Of a stretch of DNA of 36,760 nucleotides, positions 7,916 through 19,938 are shown piece by piece. The DNA comes from Myxococcota bacterium. GTDB taxonomy: Bacteria; Myxococcota_A; UBA9160; UBA4427. The translations under genes were made by a program, and so were the position numbers. Location of the stretch: the NCBI GenBank assembly GCA_029941885.1, contig JAPYTP010000040.1, positions 1-36,760 of the forward strand, in the 5' to 3' direction. Numbering within the stretch: position 1 is the stretch's first letter; each line of letters opens with the position of its first letter. The notes below the pieces were generated by a model, which made no database searches, was not told where the DNA came from, and was given only the letters and a program-made list of their open reading frames with translations.

Positions 7916-9067
7916 CTAGTCCCCGCCCACACTCGGAGCGCGGTCCGGAACAAGCGTGCGCTCGAAGAATTGCAGGAACGCGAGTGTCGCCTTCTCCCGG
8001 GTCTCGTCGTCCCGTCCGATCACATAACCCGAGCCCACACACGACGCCATCGGGCCGCCACTGGAGAGTCGCATGACGACTCGCGCCGCACGCGAGTCGC
8101 CTGGGTCGCCCGTCACGATCGGTTCGTCTCCGATCCACGAGTGCCCCTTCTCGTCGTAGCGAATCGTGCACCCGGCAACGTAGGGAGAGTCCTCGCGCAG
8201 TCGACGGGGGGACGCGCTCTCCCAGGCGTGACCTGCTCCGGGGTAGATTCGCGCATCGACACTGACACCCAGCGCGCGCAGTTCCGCTTCCCGCGCCGCG
8301 CACGCCTCGAGATCGTTGGACCGATCCTCGGTACCGCGCAGCGTCAACAGCGGAGCGCCATTCACTCGTGTCGTTCCCCAATCCTGAAAACAGGGTCCGT
8401 AGGTGTCGACGAAGGCCGCGAAACCCCGATGTTTGGGGGCAAAGGCCTCCCGCACGCGTTCGTCCATCGAGATCCGTACGGCCATTCCGCCGTACGAAAA
8501 GCCCATCATGCCGATCCGTTCGCCATCGATCGCGGGGTGCGTCGACAGAAGTACGAGGGCCCCGTAGGCGTCGGACGCGGCATCGAACTCGGTGACCGCG
8601 AGAACCTTGGACATGTAGCCGGTCTCTCTGGTGATCCCGCGTGGTGCGTAGTAGTCGATCACGAACGCCGCGATCCCGGCGTCGGCAAGCGTCCGGCCGA
8701 CCCGCATCTCACGACCCGGCGCGATTCCGCCGCTGCCGTGGACGAGGACCACCGCTGGAGCGGGATGCTCGGAACTGGCACCTTCGGGCAGGATCAATGT
8801 CCCAAATCCCGTCGTCGGAATGGGTAGCGGCCGAGCACGCAGCAGGATATCGAAGTCGTAGGGCGAATGACTCGCGAAGTAGAACGCCCCCTCCCCTCCC
8901 GCGGACAGGTCCGAGATCGGCGGCGGCCAATCGGGGAACTCGGGCAGCCGAGACTCCGCGATGCCGACAGCGCCACCGAGCATCCACCAGATCACATAGC
9001 CGGCCGAGACCAGAGCCAGAAGACCGGCGGCGGCACGCAGGAGAACCGATTGGGCACGGGAAGTCAT
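7916..9067 (-). CDS. Dienelactone hydrolase family alpha/beta-hydrolase, membrane-anchored
   Basis: A 383-residue hydrolase. An N-terminal hydrophobic helix (about residues 9-33) likely anchors it facing the periplasm. The fold shows the oxyanion motif VVLVHGSGGIAPG, the nucleophile elbow GFSYGG with its Ser, an acidic residue after the TLRGTEDRSNDLE strand, and the His in GAGHAWE, together a complete Ser-Asp-His triad. The region after the His carries several Cys (AGCTIRYDEKG, ASCVGSG) that could form disulfides in the periplasm. Substrate is unknown; the family covers dienelactone hydrolases and diverse esterases. The ATG has no clear Shine-Dalgarno sequence. The decayed lipase follows immediately and a SnoaL-like gene precedes it on the same strand. 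Confidence 0.85.
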   Translation of the reverse strand: MTSRAQSVLLRAAAGLLALVSAGYVIWWMLGGAVGIAESRLPEFPDWPPPISDLSAGGEGAFYFASHSPYDFDILLRARPLPIPTTGFGTLILPEGASSEHPAPAVVLVHGSGGIAPGREMRVGRTLADAGIAAFVIDYYAPRGITRETGYMSKVLAVTEFDAASDAYGALVLLSTHPAIDGERIGMMGFSYGGMAVRISMDERVREAFAPKHRGFAAFVDTYGPCFQDWGTTRVNGAPLLTLRGTEDRSNDLEACAAREAELRALGVSVDARIYPGAGHAWESASPRRLREDSPYVAGCTIRYDEKGHSWIGDEPIVTGDPGDSRAARVVMRLSSGGPMASCVGSGYVIGRDDETREKATLAFLQFFERTLVPDRAPSVGGD

Positions 9068-9150
9068 GTCGAGAAACTAGGACATCCTCCCTGCCGTCGG
9101 CGCGCAGCCAGCGAGCCGGGGACGAGGATCGCTGATCGACACGCCCCGAC

Positions 9151-9780
9151 TCAGCGAACCCGAACCGAGACCGATCCGTCGTCCGGTCCGATCCGCTCGA
9201 GGAAGCCGTCCATCTGCGCCGGCGCCGGCACGTCACAATCCGCCTCGTACGCCTCGGACCAGAATCGCTCCCAGGACGGGAAGAACCCGGGATAGCCTCC
9301 CTCGTAGGGCTCCCGGTCGGGCCAGCGGATCTTGTTCGCGCCGATTGGAGGTCGATTGAGGTCCGTCGCGTACCAATAGAGCGGCAGTCGACGTCGAAAG
9401 AGCCAGCGGCCGTCGATCCGCTCGTAGCCATCCCAGTAGATCATCGTCATGATGACCCACTCGTCTCCGGTCTCGTGCTCATTTCGGCTATAGACGAGAC
9501 CGCGCGCTCGATTCGGATCTTCGAATTCGATGATGTGATTTCCGGTGACATGTGCAGTTCCACTGAATTGCTCGCGCAGCGTCTGATCGAACCAGATCTT
9601 GAGCGCTCGCCTTCCGCGCTCGTTGCGACTCACACGGACATCCTCGGGAAAGAGCCCGCACAGCGCGTCGAGATCGCGCATGTCGAGCGCCACGCAGTAT
9701 TTCGCAGCGAGTTGTCGGATGGCGTCGAGAGATTCGAGGCGATCGAATCTCTCCTCGACGTTGGATGGCGACCAAGGCAT
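9151..9780 (-). CDS. SnoaL-like (NTF2-fold) protein
   Basis: A 209-residue protein of the NTF2/SnoaL-like superfamily. The sequence begins with the recognisable first helices (QLAAKYCVALDMRDLDALCGLF, read in two parts: QLAAKYC and DMRDLDALCGLFPEDV), then beta-strands with THVTGNHIIEF-like pattern (AHVTGNHIIEFED), WVIMTMIYWDGYERIDGRW and an RRLPLYWYATDL segment. Members are cyclases, isomerases, dehydratases or ring-hydroxylase small subunits; no specific catalytic set is evident here. The open frame continues upstream into the topA tail, but the ATG at 9780 has a GGAG nine bases before it and begins the conserved domain. Steroid-degrading bacteria carry many such proteins, so a catabolic role is possible but is inference. 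Confidence 0.8.
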   Translation of the reverse strand: MPWSPSNVEERFDRLESLDAIRQLAAKYCVALDMRDLDALCGLFPEDVRVSRNERGRRALKIWFDQTLREQFSGTAHVTGNHIIEFEDPNRARGLVYSRNEHETGDEWVIMTMIYWDGYERIDGRWLFRRRLPLYWYATDLNRPPIGANKIRWPDREPYEGGYPGFFPSWERFWSEAYEADCDVPAPAQMDGFLERIGPDDGSVSVRVR

Positions 9781-9848
9781 GACATGACTCCGCAAGAGGC
9801 GTGTAGAGCGTGCCGCGCCGCGTGCTCGAAAGCCAGTCGATGGCGTCG

Positions 9849-12608
9849 CTACCCCTTGGCCGATTTCTTGCGGGCGGCCTTCTTCTTCACGGCTTTCTTC
9901 CCGGGCGTCTTTCGCGCCGCAGCCTTCTTTCGTGGCCCGGACTTGGCGGCCTTCTTCTTGGCGGGTTTCGCGGGCGGAATCTCTTCGACCCATTTTCCGC
10001 CCTGATAATGTGCCCGCCAACCCGTGGTCTTACCGTCCTGTTCCGACGTGACGTATTGCTCTTTCGTCTTGCGCGCGAAGCGAACGATCGAGGGTCTGCC
10101 CTCGTGATCGCACAACGGCGCCGTCGCGAGGAACTTGTATTTGGGATCGAGCTGATCCTTCACGCTGACGATCTCTTCGACCGTCGGTGCCCGCGTCTCT
10201 CGATGCTTCGGAAATTGACTCGCGGCGAGAAAGATGCCCGCCGCCCCGTCGCGAAGCAGGTAGAAGTCGTCGCACTTCACGCATTTCAGGTTTTCCATCG
10301 GAATCGGGTCGCATTTCGGCGGCGCCGGTTCACCGTTGCGCAAGAGCTTGCGCGTATTCTTGCACTCCTCCGCGCTACAACCGAAATATTTTCCAAAGCG
10401 GCCAGACTTGAGTTGCATGTCCTCGCCGCATTTGTCGCATTCGAGAACTGGGCCGTCGTAGCCCTTGATCTGGTACGTGCCGGTCTCGACCTCGAAGCCG
10501 GTGCAGTCGGGATTTCTGCCACAGACGTGGAGCTTGCGGCCCTCGTCGATGAGGTAGCTGTCCATCGCGGTTTTACATTGGGGGCAGTGGCGCTTCTTGA
10601 GCAACAGCCGCGCTTCGTTCTCGTCGACGTCATCTCCCTCGCCGACGGTCTCGACTTCATCCCCCGAGATCAGGTTGATGGTGCTCTTGCAGCGCTCCTT
10701 CGGCGGCAACGCATAACCGGAACATCCCAGAAATACGCCGGTACTCGCAGTCCGGATCTGCATCGGACGTTCGCATTTCGGGCACGGGATATCGGTGTCC
10801 GTGGGCGAATTCTGGCGCATGCCCTTCGTCTGGTCTTCGGCGAGGGTCAGCTTCTTGCGGAAGTCGTCGTAGAAATCACCGAGAACCTTTTTCCATTTTT
10901 TGGAACCGACGGCGACTTCGTCGAGGGCTTCCTCGAGGCTCGCGGTGAAACCGTAGTCCATCAATTCGCCAAAGTTCTCGACCAGCCGCTCGGTCACGAT
11001 CTCGCCCATCTTCTCCGCGAAGAAGCGCCGATTTTCGAGCCGTACGTAGCCACGGTCCTGAATCGTCGAGATGATCGACGCGTAGGTCGAGGGTCGCCCG
11101 ATCCCGCGTTTCTCGAGTTCCTTGACGAGACTCGCCTCGCCAAAGCGTGCCGACGGCTTGGTGAAGTGCTGCTTCGGATCGAGCTGCTCGAGCTTCAGGA
11201 TCTCGCCGACCTGCACGTCCGGCAGCGCGACGTTCGAATCGCTCGCCTTTCCGGTTGGCGGCTGTGCGGCGGTGTGTCCATCGAATACGAGGATACGGCC
11301 GCGGGTCTTCAGCTCGAAACCGCCCGCGTTGATCGTCAGACTGGTCGAAAGGTATTCCGCGGGCGTCATCTGGCACGCAACGAACTGGCGCCAGATCAAC
11401 CCATAGAGCCTTTCCTGGTCCCGTTCGAGCCCACCGATCGACCCCGGTTTCACCTCGACGCTCGAAGGTCGAATCGCCTCGTGCGCTTCCTGTGCACCCT
11501 CCTTGCTCGAATACGAGTTGGCCGCCTCGGGCAGATAGCGATCACCGAAATCGGCCCCAATCAGACTGCGACAGGTCTCGACGGCCTCAGCGGATAGATT
11601 CGTCGAGTCGGTTCGCATGTAGGTGATATGGCCGGCCTCGTAGAGCCGCTGAGCTAACATCATCGACTTCTTGACGCTGAACCCGAGGCGTGTGCTCGCC
11701 GCCTGCTGGAGGGTCGACGTGATATAGGGCGCACCCGGTCGCGTCTTGGTCGGCTTGTCCTTACGCTCCGCGACTTCGTAGTCCGCGACTTCGAGCAATC
11801 GCAGCGCCAAGTTGGTCTGCTCTTCGTTGGCCGGTCGGAAATTCTCGCCATTCTGCTTGGCGACCTCGAGGCGAAGCTGCTCCTTCGCCTGCGTCCGGGT
11901 ATCCGCGTGGATCTCCCAGAATTCCTCTGGGATGAAGGCACGAATCTCCTTCTCCCGTTCCGCGATCAGACGAACCGCGACCGACTGGACTCGCCCCGCC
12001 GAGAGTCCGCGCGCGAGCTTTGTCCAGAGCAGGGGCGAGAGCATGTACCCGACGACCCGGTCGAGGAATCGGCGCGCCTGCTGCGCATTCACGCGGGAGA
12101 TGTCCAACTCGCCGGGTTCTTCGAAGGCAGCCTGGATTGCGGTCTTCGTGATCTCGTTGAAGACGACTCGTTTAAATCGCTTGTCGTCGCCGCCGATCAC
12201 CTCGCGCAGATGCCAGGCGATCGCTTCCCCCTCCCGATCGAGATCCGTGGCGAGGTAGATCTGGTCTGCATTCTTCGCGAGCTTCTTGAGCTCCGCGACG
12301 ACCTTTTCCTTGCCCGGAAGGATCTCGTAGTTCGCGGCCCAATCCTTTTCGGGATTGATCCCCATGCGCGCGAAGAGCGCCCGCTTGGCCTGCTCCTTCT
12401 TGTGTTTCTCGCGCTTCGCCTGCGGCATCTTGCGCGTCTTGGCTGCGGCCGCCGCCCTCGCCTTGGCATCGACCGGTTTGCCCGATCCACTCACGGGGAG
12501 ATCGCGGATATGTCCGACACTGGACTTCACCACGAAGTCTCGGCCGAGATATTTGTTGATCGTCCGCGCCTTGGCCGGCGATTCTACGATGACGAGCGAC
12601 TTCCCCAT
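9849..12608 (-). CDS. topA: DNA topoisomerase I
   Basis: A 919-residue type IA topoisomerase that relaxes negative supercoils. The Toprim domain has [17 protein letters not shown] at the N-terminus and the acidic [15 protein letters not shown]. The active-site Tyr is Y330 in [21 protein letters not shown] and RPSTYASII are also present. Four zinc-ribbon regions with CxxC pairs follow (about residues 600-760). A C-terminal ribbon domain contains [13 protein letters not shown] and ATGW-like [13 protein letters not shown], and a Lys/Ala-rich tail of about 35 residues ends the protein. The ribbon domains and whole layout closely resemble the E. coli protein (865 residues); the basic tail is extra and probably aids DNA binding. 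GAGGAAG precedes the ATG. The upstream leader holds a strong hairpin (12631-12659). A true, complete gene. Confidence 0.97.
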   Translation of the reverse strand: MGKSLVIVESPAKARTINKYLGRDFVVKSSVGHIRDLPVSGSGKPVDAKARAAAAAKTRKMPQAKREKHKKEQAKRALFARMGINPEKDWAANYEILPGKEKVVAELKKLAKNADQIYLATDLDREGEAIAWHLREVIGGDDKRFKRVVFNEITKTAIQAAFEEPGELDISRVNAQQARRFLDRVVGYMLSPLLWTKLARGLSAGRVQSVAVRLIAEREKEIRAFIPEEFWEIHADTRTQAKEQLRLEVAKQNGENFRPANEEQTNLALRLLEVADYEVAERKDKPTKTRPGAPYITSTLQQAASTRLGFSVKKSMMLAQRLYEAGHITYMRTDSTNLSAEAVETCRSLIGADFGDRYLPEAANSYSSKEGAQEAHEAIRPSSVEVKPGSIGGLERDQERLYGLIWRQFVACQMTPAEYLSTSLTINAGGFELKTRGRILVFDGHTAAQPPTGKASDSNVALPDVQVGEILKLEQLDPKQHFTKPSARFGEASLVKELEKRGIGRPSTYASIISTIQDRGYVRLENRRFFAEKMGEIVTERLVENFGELMDYGFTASLEEALDEVAVGSKKWKKVLGDFYDDFRKKLTLAEDQTKGMRQNSPTDTDIPCPKCERPMQIRTASTGVFLGCSGYALPPKERCKSTINLISGDEVETVGEGDDVDENEARLLLKKRHCPQCKTAMDSYLIDEGRKLHVCGRNPDCTGFEVETGTYQIKGYDGPVLECDKCGEDMQLKSGRFGKYFGCSAEECKNTRKLLRNGEPAPPKCDPIPMENLKCVKCDDFYLLRDGAAGIFLAASQFPKHRETRAPTVEEIVSVKDQLDPKYKFLATAPLCDHEGRPSIVRFARKTKEQYVTSEQDGKTTGWRAHYQGGKWVEEIPPAKPAKKKAAKSGPRKKAAARKTPGKKAVKKKAARKKSAKG

Positions 12609-12992
12609 ACTTCCTCGGTCCTGGCTCCCTGGCTCTCCGGCTCCCCGATAGCCGGAGCCATCTTCGTCGGGCGGCGTGACAGGATGCGTGCCCCTGAAAT
12701 TCTTTGCCGATCATCTGCGGGGATCGGAAACCGCGCGGATTTTCTTGAGACGCTGATTTCCAGCCCACCCCCCGGCGGGTTACCCGCTTAGCACACCACC
12801 CCCGGTATTTGGCAAGGGTCCCCTCTCTCAGCGGGCGTGGGCCAATAGGCCCGAACAACCGAAAACTTCCGATGGGTCGCGGGGATAGAAGAAGGCTGAC
12901 CCCGGGTGAGAACGATTGCGGCAAGGGCCCGAAACCGCGAAAATCGCTTCCAGCGCCCGCCGGCCCACCCAACACGCCCTGCGGGTGTTTTG
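12609..12992. promoter_or_regulatory. Divergent promoter region of topA and the MFS gene
   Basis: A 384-base intergenic region with no credible gene. In the topA leader (minus strand), CTCCGGCT (12635-12642) and AGCCGGAG (12650-12657) form a perfect 8-bp hairpin with a 7-base loop. A near-perfect operator-like palindrome, GCGGGT-T-ACCCGC, lies at 12775-12787 about midway between the genes. No -10/-35 pair is convincing on either strand. Nothing else is seen. Confidence 0.45.
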
Positions 12993-14249
12993 ATGAATTC
13001 TGCCCCAACAGCTTCGATTGATCCCGCCCTCGAGCGCCGAATCGCGCACAATCCGACACTGCTGGTCGTCCATCACGCGTTGATGATGTCGCTCTTCCCG
13101 ATGGCCGTGCTGACGATCTTCCAACACGAACATCTGGGACTCTCCATCGCCGAAGTGATGATCGTTCAGGCGTCCTTCGGCGGGGCCCTCGCGCTCTTCG
13201 AGTTTCCTTCTGGATACCTGGCGGACCGCATCGGGTACCGCACGACGATGATCGTCGCCTCCGTCGTGTCGGTCGTCGGATGGATCGCGTACAGCCTGGC
13301 GAGTGGCAACTTCACCGTCATCGTCGCCGAGATGACGATGGGCCTGGGAATCTCACTCGTTTCGGGCACCCATTCCGCGATGCTCTACGAATCGCTCGCG
13401 AATCGCGGACGGGAAGAGCACTTCGCGCGCTGGTTTGCGCGCTCACGGACTTGCGCACAGGTCGCCGAGGGAAGCGCCGCGCTGGTGGCCGGCCTGCTAT
13501 TCGCCGTGTCCGTGCGACTGCCCTTCTACCTGATGGTGATCGTCTGGGTGCTGAACCTCGGCGTGGCGTTGGCCCTCACCGAGCCAAGCTACGCACGGCG
13601 CAGCATCGAACGGCCGATCGCTCATGTGCTCTCCCTGCTCCGATTCGTCGCGCTTGGCGCCCCGCGACTGCGGGCGCTCTTCGTGGTCAGCGTCGTGATC
13701 GGACTCTCCAATTTCATCCCGGTTTGGCTCGTCCAACTCTATGCGCGGGAGGGTGGTGTTCCGATCTCGTGGCTCGGACCGATCTGGGCCGCCGCGAACT
13801 ACGCCGTCGCCCTCGGCTCGATGATGAGCGCCGCGATCGGTCGGCGGGTCGGAATCGTGACGGTCGTTCTCGGTTGCACCGGTTTGATCGCCCTCGGCTA
13901 TTTCGGAATGGGTCTCACCTACGCCTGGTGGGGATTCGGTTTCTACTTTGCGTTCAACGTGAGCCGCGGAGTCTCGGCACCCCTGCTCGCCCACGCCGAG
14001 CAGGCGGAGATTCCCTCCGGCGATCGAGCCAGCCTCGTCTCGATGCGGAGCCTGCTGTTTCGCACTGGCTTCGTCGTGCTGGGCCCCCTCTCCGGCGCCC
14101 AGATCGACCGCCACGGTCAGCACGCCGTCCTGCTCGGACTCGGCGCCCTGATGGGCACCCTGGCGCTAGCGAGCTGCGCGCTCCTCTTCCGGGCACCGGC
14201 GCCACGGGGAGGAGGAGGACCCAGCGGGCCGGACGATTGGGCCCGGTGA
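12993..14249 (+). CDS. Major facilitator superfamily transporter
   Basis: A 418-residue integral membrane protein with about 11-12 predicted hydrophobic helices spread over residues 25-405. The loop between helices 2 and 3 carries the MFS motif A variant GYLADRIGYRTTM, with the conserved Asp-Arg and Gly. A second cytoplasmic loop follows helix 6 (TEPSYARRSIERP). The proline/glycine-rich C-terminus is short. The substrate cannot be predicted; the sequence resembles the broad drug/metabolite efflux group. The start at 12993 is chosen because it precedes the first helix by a normal distance; the frame extends to 12906 with low-complexity sequence. The ribosome site is weak. The stop codon lies inside a tandem repeat (14246-14271), and two fluoride-channel genes follow 95 bases later. 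Confidence 0.88.
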   Translation: MNSAPTASIDPALERRIAHNPTLLVVHHALMMSLFPMAVLTIFQHEHLGLSIAEVMIVQASFGGALALFEFPSGYLADRIGYRTTMIVASVVSVVGWIAYSLASGNFTVIVAEMTMGLGISLVSGTHSAMLYESLANRGREEHFARWFARSRTCAQVAEGSAALVAGLLFAVSVRLPFYLMVIVWVLNLGVALALTEPSYARRSIERPIAHVLSLLRFVALGAPRLRALFVVSVVIGLSNFIPVWLVQLYAREGGVPISWLGPIWAAANYAVALGSMMSAAIGRRVGIVTVVLGCTGLIALGYFGMGLTYAWWGFGFYFAFNVSRGVSAPLLAHAEQAEIPSGDRASLVSMRSLLFRTGFVVLGPLSGAQIDRHGQHAVLLGLGALMGTLALASCALLFRAPAPRGGGGPSGPDDWAR

Positions 14250-14309
14250 CACATATTCCAGTGACCCATATATAGGAGCACGTCCCCGCCCTGCGGAGCG
14301 GGATCGTGC
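14246..14309 (+). repeat. Tandem GTGAC repeat plus extended hairpin between the MFS and crcB genes
   Basis: Two copies of GTGACNCATAT (14246-14256 and 14261-14271, 10 of 11 bases alike, 15-base period) are followed by a hairpin: GCACG (14278) and CCCGC (14285) pair with GCGGG (14298) and CGTGC (14305), with a 2x2 internal loop and an 8-base apical loop. The first repeat copy overlaps the MFS stop codon. The repeat-plus-hairpin form is reminiscent of REP elements mobilised by Y1/RAYT transposases, but no such gene is in the window. It could also be a leader structure for crcB. Confidence 0.45.
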
Positions 14310-14343
14310 GGGATGCGACCGAAATCCATACTCTCCACCCGTG

Positions 14344-14790
14344 ATGCCCCTGCCCGAGCACACCGCACATCCGATCTCCGTCCACTCGACCGGAGCCGAG
14401 CTGATCGCGGCCGCGTTGGGCGGAGCGATCGGCGGAAGCCTGCGCCACGCCGTTTATCGGCTCACTCCGATTCCCAGTCTCGAATTCGCGTGGAACGCAG
14501 CCTTCGAAACGCTGGCGATCAATCTCGTCGGGGCGCTATTCCTGGGCCTTCTCTACGGCCACCTCAGCGCACGCGGCGGCCACTCGCTACTGCGCCCCTT
14601 CCTCGGGATCGGAATACTCGGATCCTTTACGACCTACTCGACCCTCGTCCTCGAATCCAGCGGGATCGCCGGAGAGAGCGGCCCGGAGTCCGCGCTCGCG
14701 CTCGTCCTGACCTCTCTGGTCCTGGGCATCACCGCCTATGAACTCGGACATCGTTTGGCGAGCGGTGCGAATCCGTCGGAGATCCGATGA
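14344..14790 (+). CDS. crcB: CrcB/Fluc fluoride channel, subunit 1
   Basis: A 148-residue fluoride exporter subunit with four hydrophobic helices (about residues 18-37, 55-75, 83-103 and 114-136). Family motifs are visible: GGAIGGSLRHAVYR at the first helix, NLVGALFLGLLYG with the conserved Asn in the second, and GILGSFTTYST in the third, where the helix break and TT-S line the ion path. Fluc channels are antiparallel dimers. When two crcB genes are adjacent, each usually makes one orientation and the pair forms a heterodimer; the next gene overlaps by four bases. The start could also be the GTG at 14341. There is no clear Shine-Dalgarno sequence, and the upstream hairpin may control translation. 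No fluoride riboswitch was recognised. Confidence 0.88.
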   Translation: MPLPEHTAHPISVHSTGAELIAAALGGAIGGSLRHAVYRLTPIPSLEFAWNAAFETLAINLVGALFLGLLYGHLSARGGHSLLRPFLGIGILGSFTTYSTLVLESSGIAGESGPESALALVLTSLVLGITAYELGHRLASGANPSEIR

Positions 14791-15188
14791 TCGGAGAGTG
14801 GGCGGCGGTCGCGGCGGGCGGTGCGCTGGGCGCTCTCCTCCGGGCGAGCCTGATTCACTGGGTTGCGTCCGGGGTCATCCGCGGCTGGAGCCCGGGCCTG
14901 CGATTCGCCCCGTGCCTCGCCACGCTGGCGGCGAATATTTCGGGTTGCGCACTCCTGGGGCTATGGGTGGCCGGTCTCGTCTCCCTGCACGCCCGTGTCC
15001 CGACGGACTGGGCAGACCTCTTCGTAACGACGGGGCTCTGTAGTGGGATCACGACTTTCTCGGCCCTCTGTGCGGATCTGGCTTGGCTGCGCAGGGATCA
15101 CGGAGTCCCGATCATGCTCGCCTATCTCGCGGCCACCCTCGTAGTCGGAGCCGGGATCTTCAATCTCCTCTTCGCCACGATGCGGTAA
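14787..15188 (+). CDS. crcB: CrcB/Fluc fluoride channel, subunit 2
   Basis: A 133-residue second subunit with four hydrophobic helices. It starts in an ATGA overlap with the first crcB, so translation is coupled. Motifs are AAGGALGALLRASLIHW, NISGCALLGLWVAG (conserved Asn) and GLCSGITTFSALCAD, the canonical G-x-x-G-x-TTFS of the family. The two proteins differ strongly in sequence, and the loop charges appear opposed, as expected for a pair locked in opposite orientations. It is probably needed together with subunit 1 for export of fluoride. The coupling supports 1:1 production. Confidence 0.88.
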   Translation: MIGEWAAVAAGGALGALLRASLIHWVASGVIRGWSPGLRFAPCLATLAANISGCALLGLWVAGLVSLHARVPTDWADLFVTTGLCSGITTFSALCADLAWLRRDHGVPIMLAYLAATLVVGAGIFNLLFATMR

Positions 15189-15333
15189 GCGGCCTCCCCG
15201 CAGGACTGGCGGGCTGGAAAACCCTTCTCGCTCGCTCTGCTCCGAGTCGGTACACTGCGCCGGCCCACATCGCGGGCCGAATGGTCCGGCGACCCCCAGC
15301 GGGGCCGCACTCACTCTATCGTTTCGAACCCGA

Positions 15334-15371
15334 GCATCCCGTCCTGCCAGCAGAGCTTGCGAACGGGATGC
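15334..15371 (+). promoter_or_regulatory. Nested inverted repeat upstream of the acyl-CoA carboxylase operon
   Basis: GCATCCCGT (15334-15342) and ACGGGATGC (15363-15371) are a perfect 9-bp inverted repeat with a 20-base spacer. Inside it lies a smaller hairpin, CTGC-CA-GCAG (15344-15353). It is 60 bases before the start codon of the carboxyltransferase gene. It may be an operator or an RNA leader structure; no clear promoter hexamers were found. Confidence 0.4.
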
Positions 15372-15430
15372 ACCGTAGAAGGCGTCGAGGGCTCACGGGC
15401 CCACGACCCTGAGAATGACACCTCAGTACC

Positions 15431-17113
15431 ATGACCGAATCCCCGTACCTCCTCTCGAATCCGCTCCCCGAACGTGCCGACGGCCACCCCGTCGACCGAG
15501 CCGTCTCGCGCGCCAAAAGCGAGAGCTCACCCGGCGTCTACGATGCGGCCCTCGCGCTCGGTGAAGAACTGAACGAGCGACCCCTCGTCGGCGGCGGCCC
15601 GGCTCGTGTCCGCACCCAACACGCGAAGAACCGCATGACGGTCTGGGAGCGGATCAAGGTCCTGACGGATCAGGAGCCGATGATCCTGTATCGAAACTGG
15701 GGTCCCGAACTCGACGGCGCCTCGATCGTCACGGGCATCCTCGACATCGGTGGCCGCGACGTCGCCGTCTACGGCCACGATTTCACGGTCCGCGCCGGTT
15801 CGATCGACGCCACCAATGGCGCCAAACTCGCGCGCCTGATCTCCATGGCGGGTGATAAGGGCATGCCGGTCATCGGCATGAATGATTCGGCGGGCGCTTA
15901 CGTGCCCGCCGGTGTCGGCGGACTCGATGGCTATTCCGAGGCCTTCACGGCACTGCGCAAGATCAGCGGAATCGTCCCCTCGATCAGTCTGATGTTCGGC
16001 TATAACGCCGGCGGCGGCGCCTATCTTCCGCGCCAGGGATCATTCATGATCCAATGCGACGAAACCTTCATCGGCCTGACGGGGCCCGGCGTCGTCAAGA
16101 GCGTGCTCGGCGAAGACGTCACCGCAGACGAACTCGGTGGGCCCGATATACATAGTCAGAGTGGCGTATGCGACCTCGTCACCCACGACGAACTCGGATC
16201 GCTTCGCACCGCGATCCGGCTGCTCAACTATCTGCCGGACGACAACAAGAGCCACGCTCCCTTCCACGAGACATCGGATCCGGTCGATCGGCACACCGAA
16301 GAAGAGGACCGACTCTTCCGACGGACCTTTAATTCACCCGCCGGCATGAACGCGCCGATGGACATCACCCTCTACCTGCAACAGATCTGCGACCACGGAG
16401 AATTCTTCGAGATCCAGCCCCAGCGCGCGCGCAACATGGTGACGTGCTTCGGTCGGCTGGGCGGATGGGTCACGGGCTTTGTCGCGAACAACTCGGCGGT
16501 CGCATCCGGACAGATCGACATCGACGCGGCGCTCAAGGCGACCCGATTCATCCGCTTCTGCAACCTCTACAACATCCCGCTGATCTTCGTCGAGGACACG
16601 ACGGGCTTCCTGCCCGGCACGGAACAAGAGTCGCGCGGCATCATCCAGGCGGGCCGCAAGCTTCTGGATTCGATCATCGACGTCCGCACTCCGCGAATGA
16701 CGATGATCATCCGCAACGCATTCGGCGGCGCCTACGCGGCCTACAACTCGCATTTCACGGGCGCAGACCTCGTCTTCGCGATGCCGATGGCGCGCGTCGC
16801 GGTGATGGGGGCTGCAGGCATGGATTTTGTCTTCAAGGACGAGCTGCGCGCCGTCGCCGCCGAGCACAAGAAATCACTGGCGAGCGGCGCGAGCGAGGCC
16901 GACGCAGACCGCGACCGCGATGCCGCCCTCGCCCTGCTGACGACACGCTACGAAGACCAGTTGATGAACCCGAAGGAGGCCCTCTCACTCGGCAGCGTCA
17001 GTCGCATCGTCATGCCGGGGGAGAGTCGACGCATCCTCGCGCGCAACCTGGACTTCTTGATGCGGAAATACACGCCTACGCCGATGGGCGGTCCGCAGCG
17101 TGAGCACGAATAG
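15431..17113 (+). CDS. Acyl-CoA carboxylase, carboxyltransferase (beta) subunit
   Basis: A 560-residue biotin-dependent carboxyltransferase of the propionyl/methylcrotonyl-CoA carboxylase beta type. It transfers CO2 from carboxybiotin to an acyl-CoA. The two crotonase-like halves are visible. The N-domain has [13 protein letters not shown], then [12 protein letters not shown] and [15 protein letters not shown], giving an oxyanion hole from Gly-Ala backbone. The C-domain has [15 protein letters not shown] and [13 protein letters not shown], the second oxyanion pair, and [14 protein letters not shown]. Acyl specificity is not readable from sequence; propionyl-CoA is an attractive guess because of the steroid cluster in the same window. 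The start ATG has only a weak ribosome site. The biotin carboxylase gene follows after 18 bases, so they form an operon and presumably one complex. Confidence 0.92.
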   Translation: MTESPYLLSNPLPERADGHPVDRAVSRAKSESSPGVYDAALALGEELNERPLVGGGPARVRTQHAKNRMTVWERIKVLTDQEPMILYRNWGPELDGASIVTGILDIGGRDVAVYGHDFTVRAGSIDATNGAKLARLISMAGDKGMPVIGMNDSAGAYVPAGVGGLDGYSEAFTALRKISGIVPSISLMFGYNAGGGAYLPRQGSFMIQCDETFIGLTGPGVVKSVLGEDVTADELGGPDIHSQSGVCDLVTHDELGSLRTAIRLLNYLPDDNKSHAPFHETSDPVDRHTEEEDRLFRRTFNSPAGMNAPMDITLYLQQICDHGEFFEIQPQRARNMVTCFGRLGGWVTGFVANNSAVASGQIDIDAALKATRFIRFCNLYNIPLIFVEDTTGFLPGTEQESRGIIQAGRKLLDSIIDVRTPRMTMIIRNAFGGAYAAYNSHFTGADLVFAMPMARVAVMGAAGMDFVFKDELRAVAAEHKKSLASGASEADADRDRDAALALLTTRYEDQLMNPKEALSLGSVSRIVMPGESRRILARNLDFLMRKYTPTPMGGPQREHE

Positions 17114-17131
17114 GAGCGAGAAGAGAAGAGC

Positions 17132-19885
<2,754 letters not shown>

Positions 19886-19887
19886 TT

Positions 19888-19915
19888 CGCCCACTCGCCC
19901 ACTCGCCCACTCGCC
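19888..19915. repeat. 8-bp tandem repeat, 3.5 copies
   Basis: CGCCCACT is repeated three times and followed by CGCC. It starts three bases after the carboxylase stop codon and ends just before the flagellin remnant. The period is not a multiple of three, so copy-number change would shift any frame across it. Confidence 0.9.
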
Positions 19916-19938
19916 AAGGGGAGTCTTGTGTCGCGAGA

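Noticed and set aside
9810..11597. Long plus-strand open frame opposite topA
   Set aside because: Antisense shadow; topA is unambiguous on the minus strand.
14250..14343. Fluoride riboswitch upstream of crcB
   Set aside because: I looked for the conserved crcB-motif helices and pseudoknot; the hairpin present does not match them.
19888..19915. CRISPR-like repeat
   Set aside because: The 8-bp units are directly tandem without spacers, so it is a simple tandem repeat.
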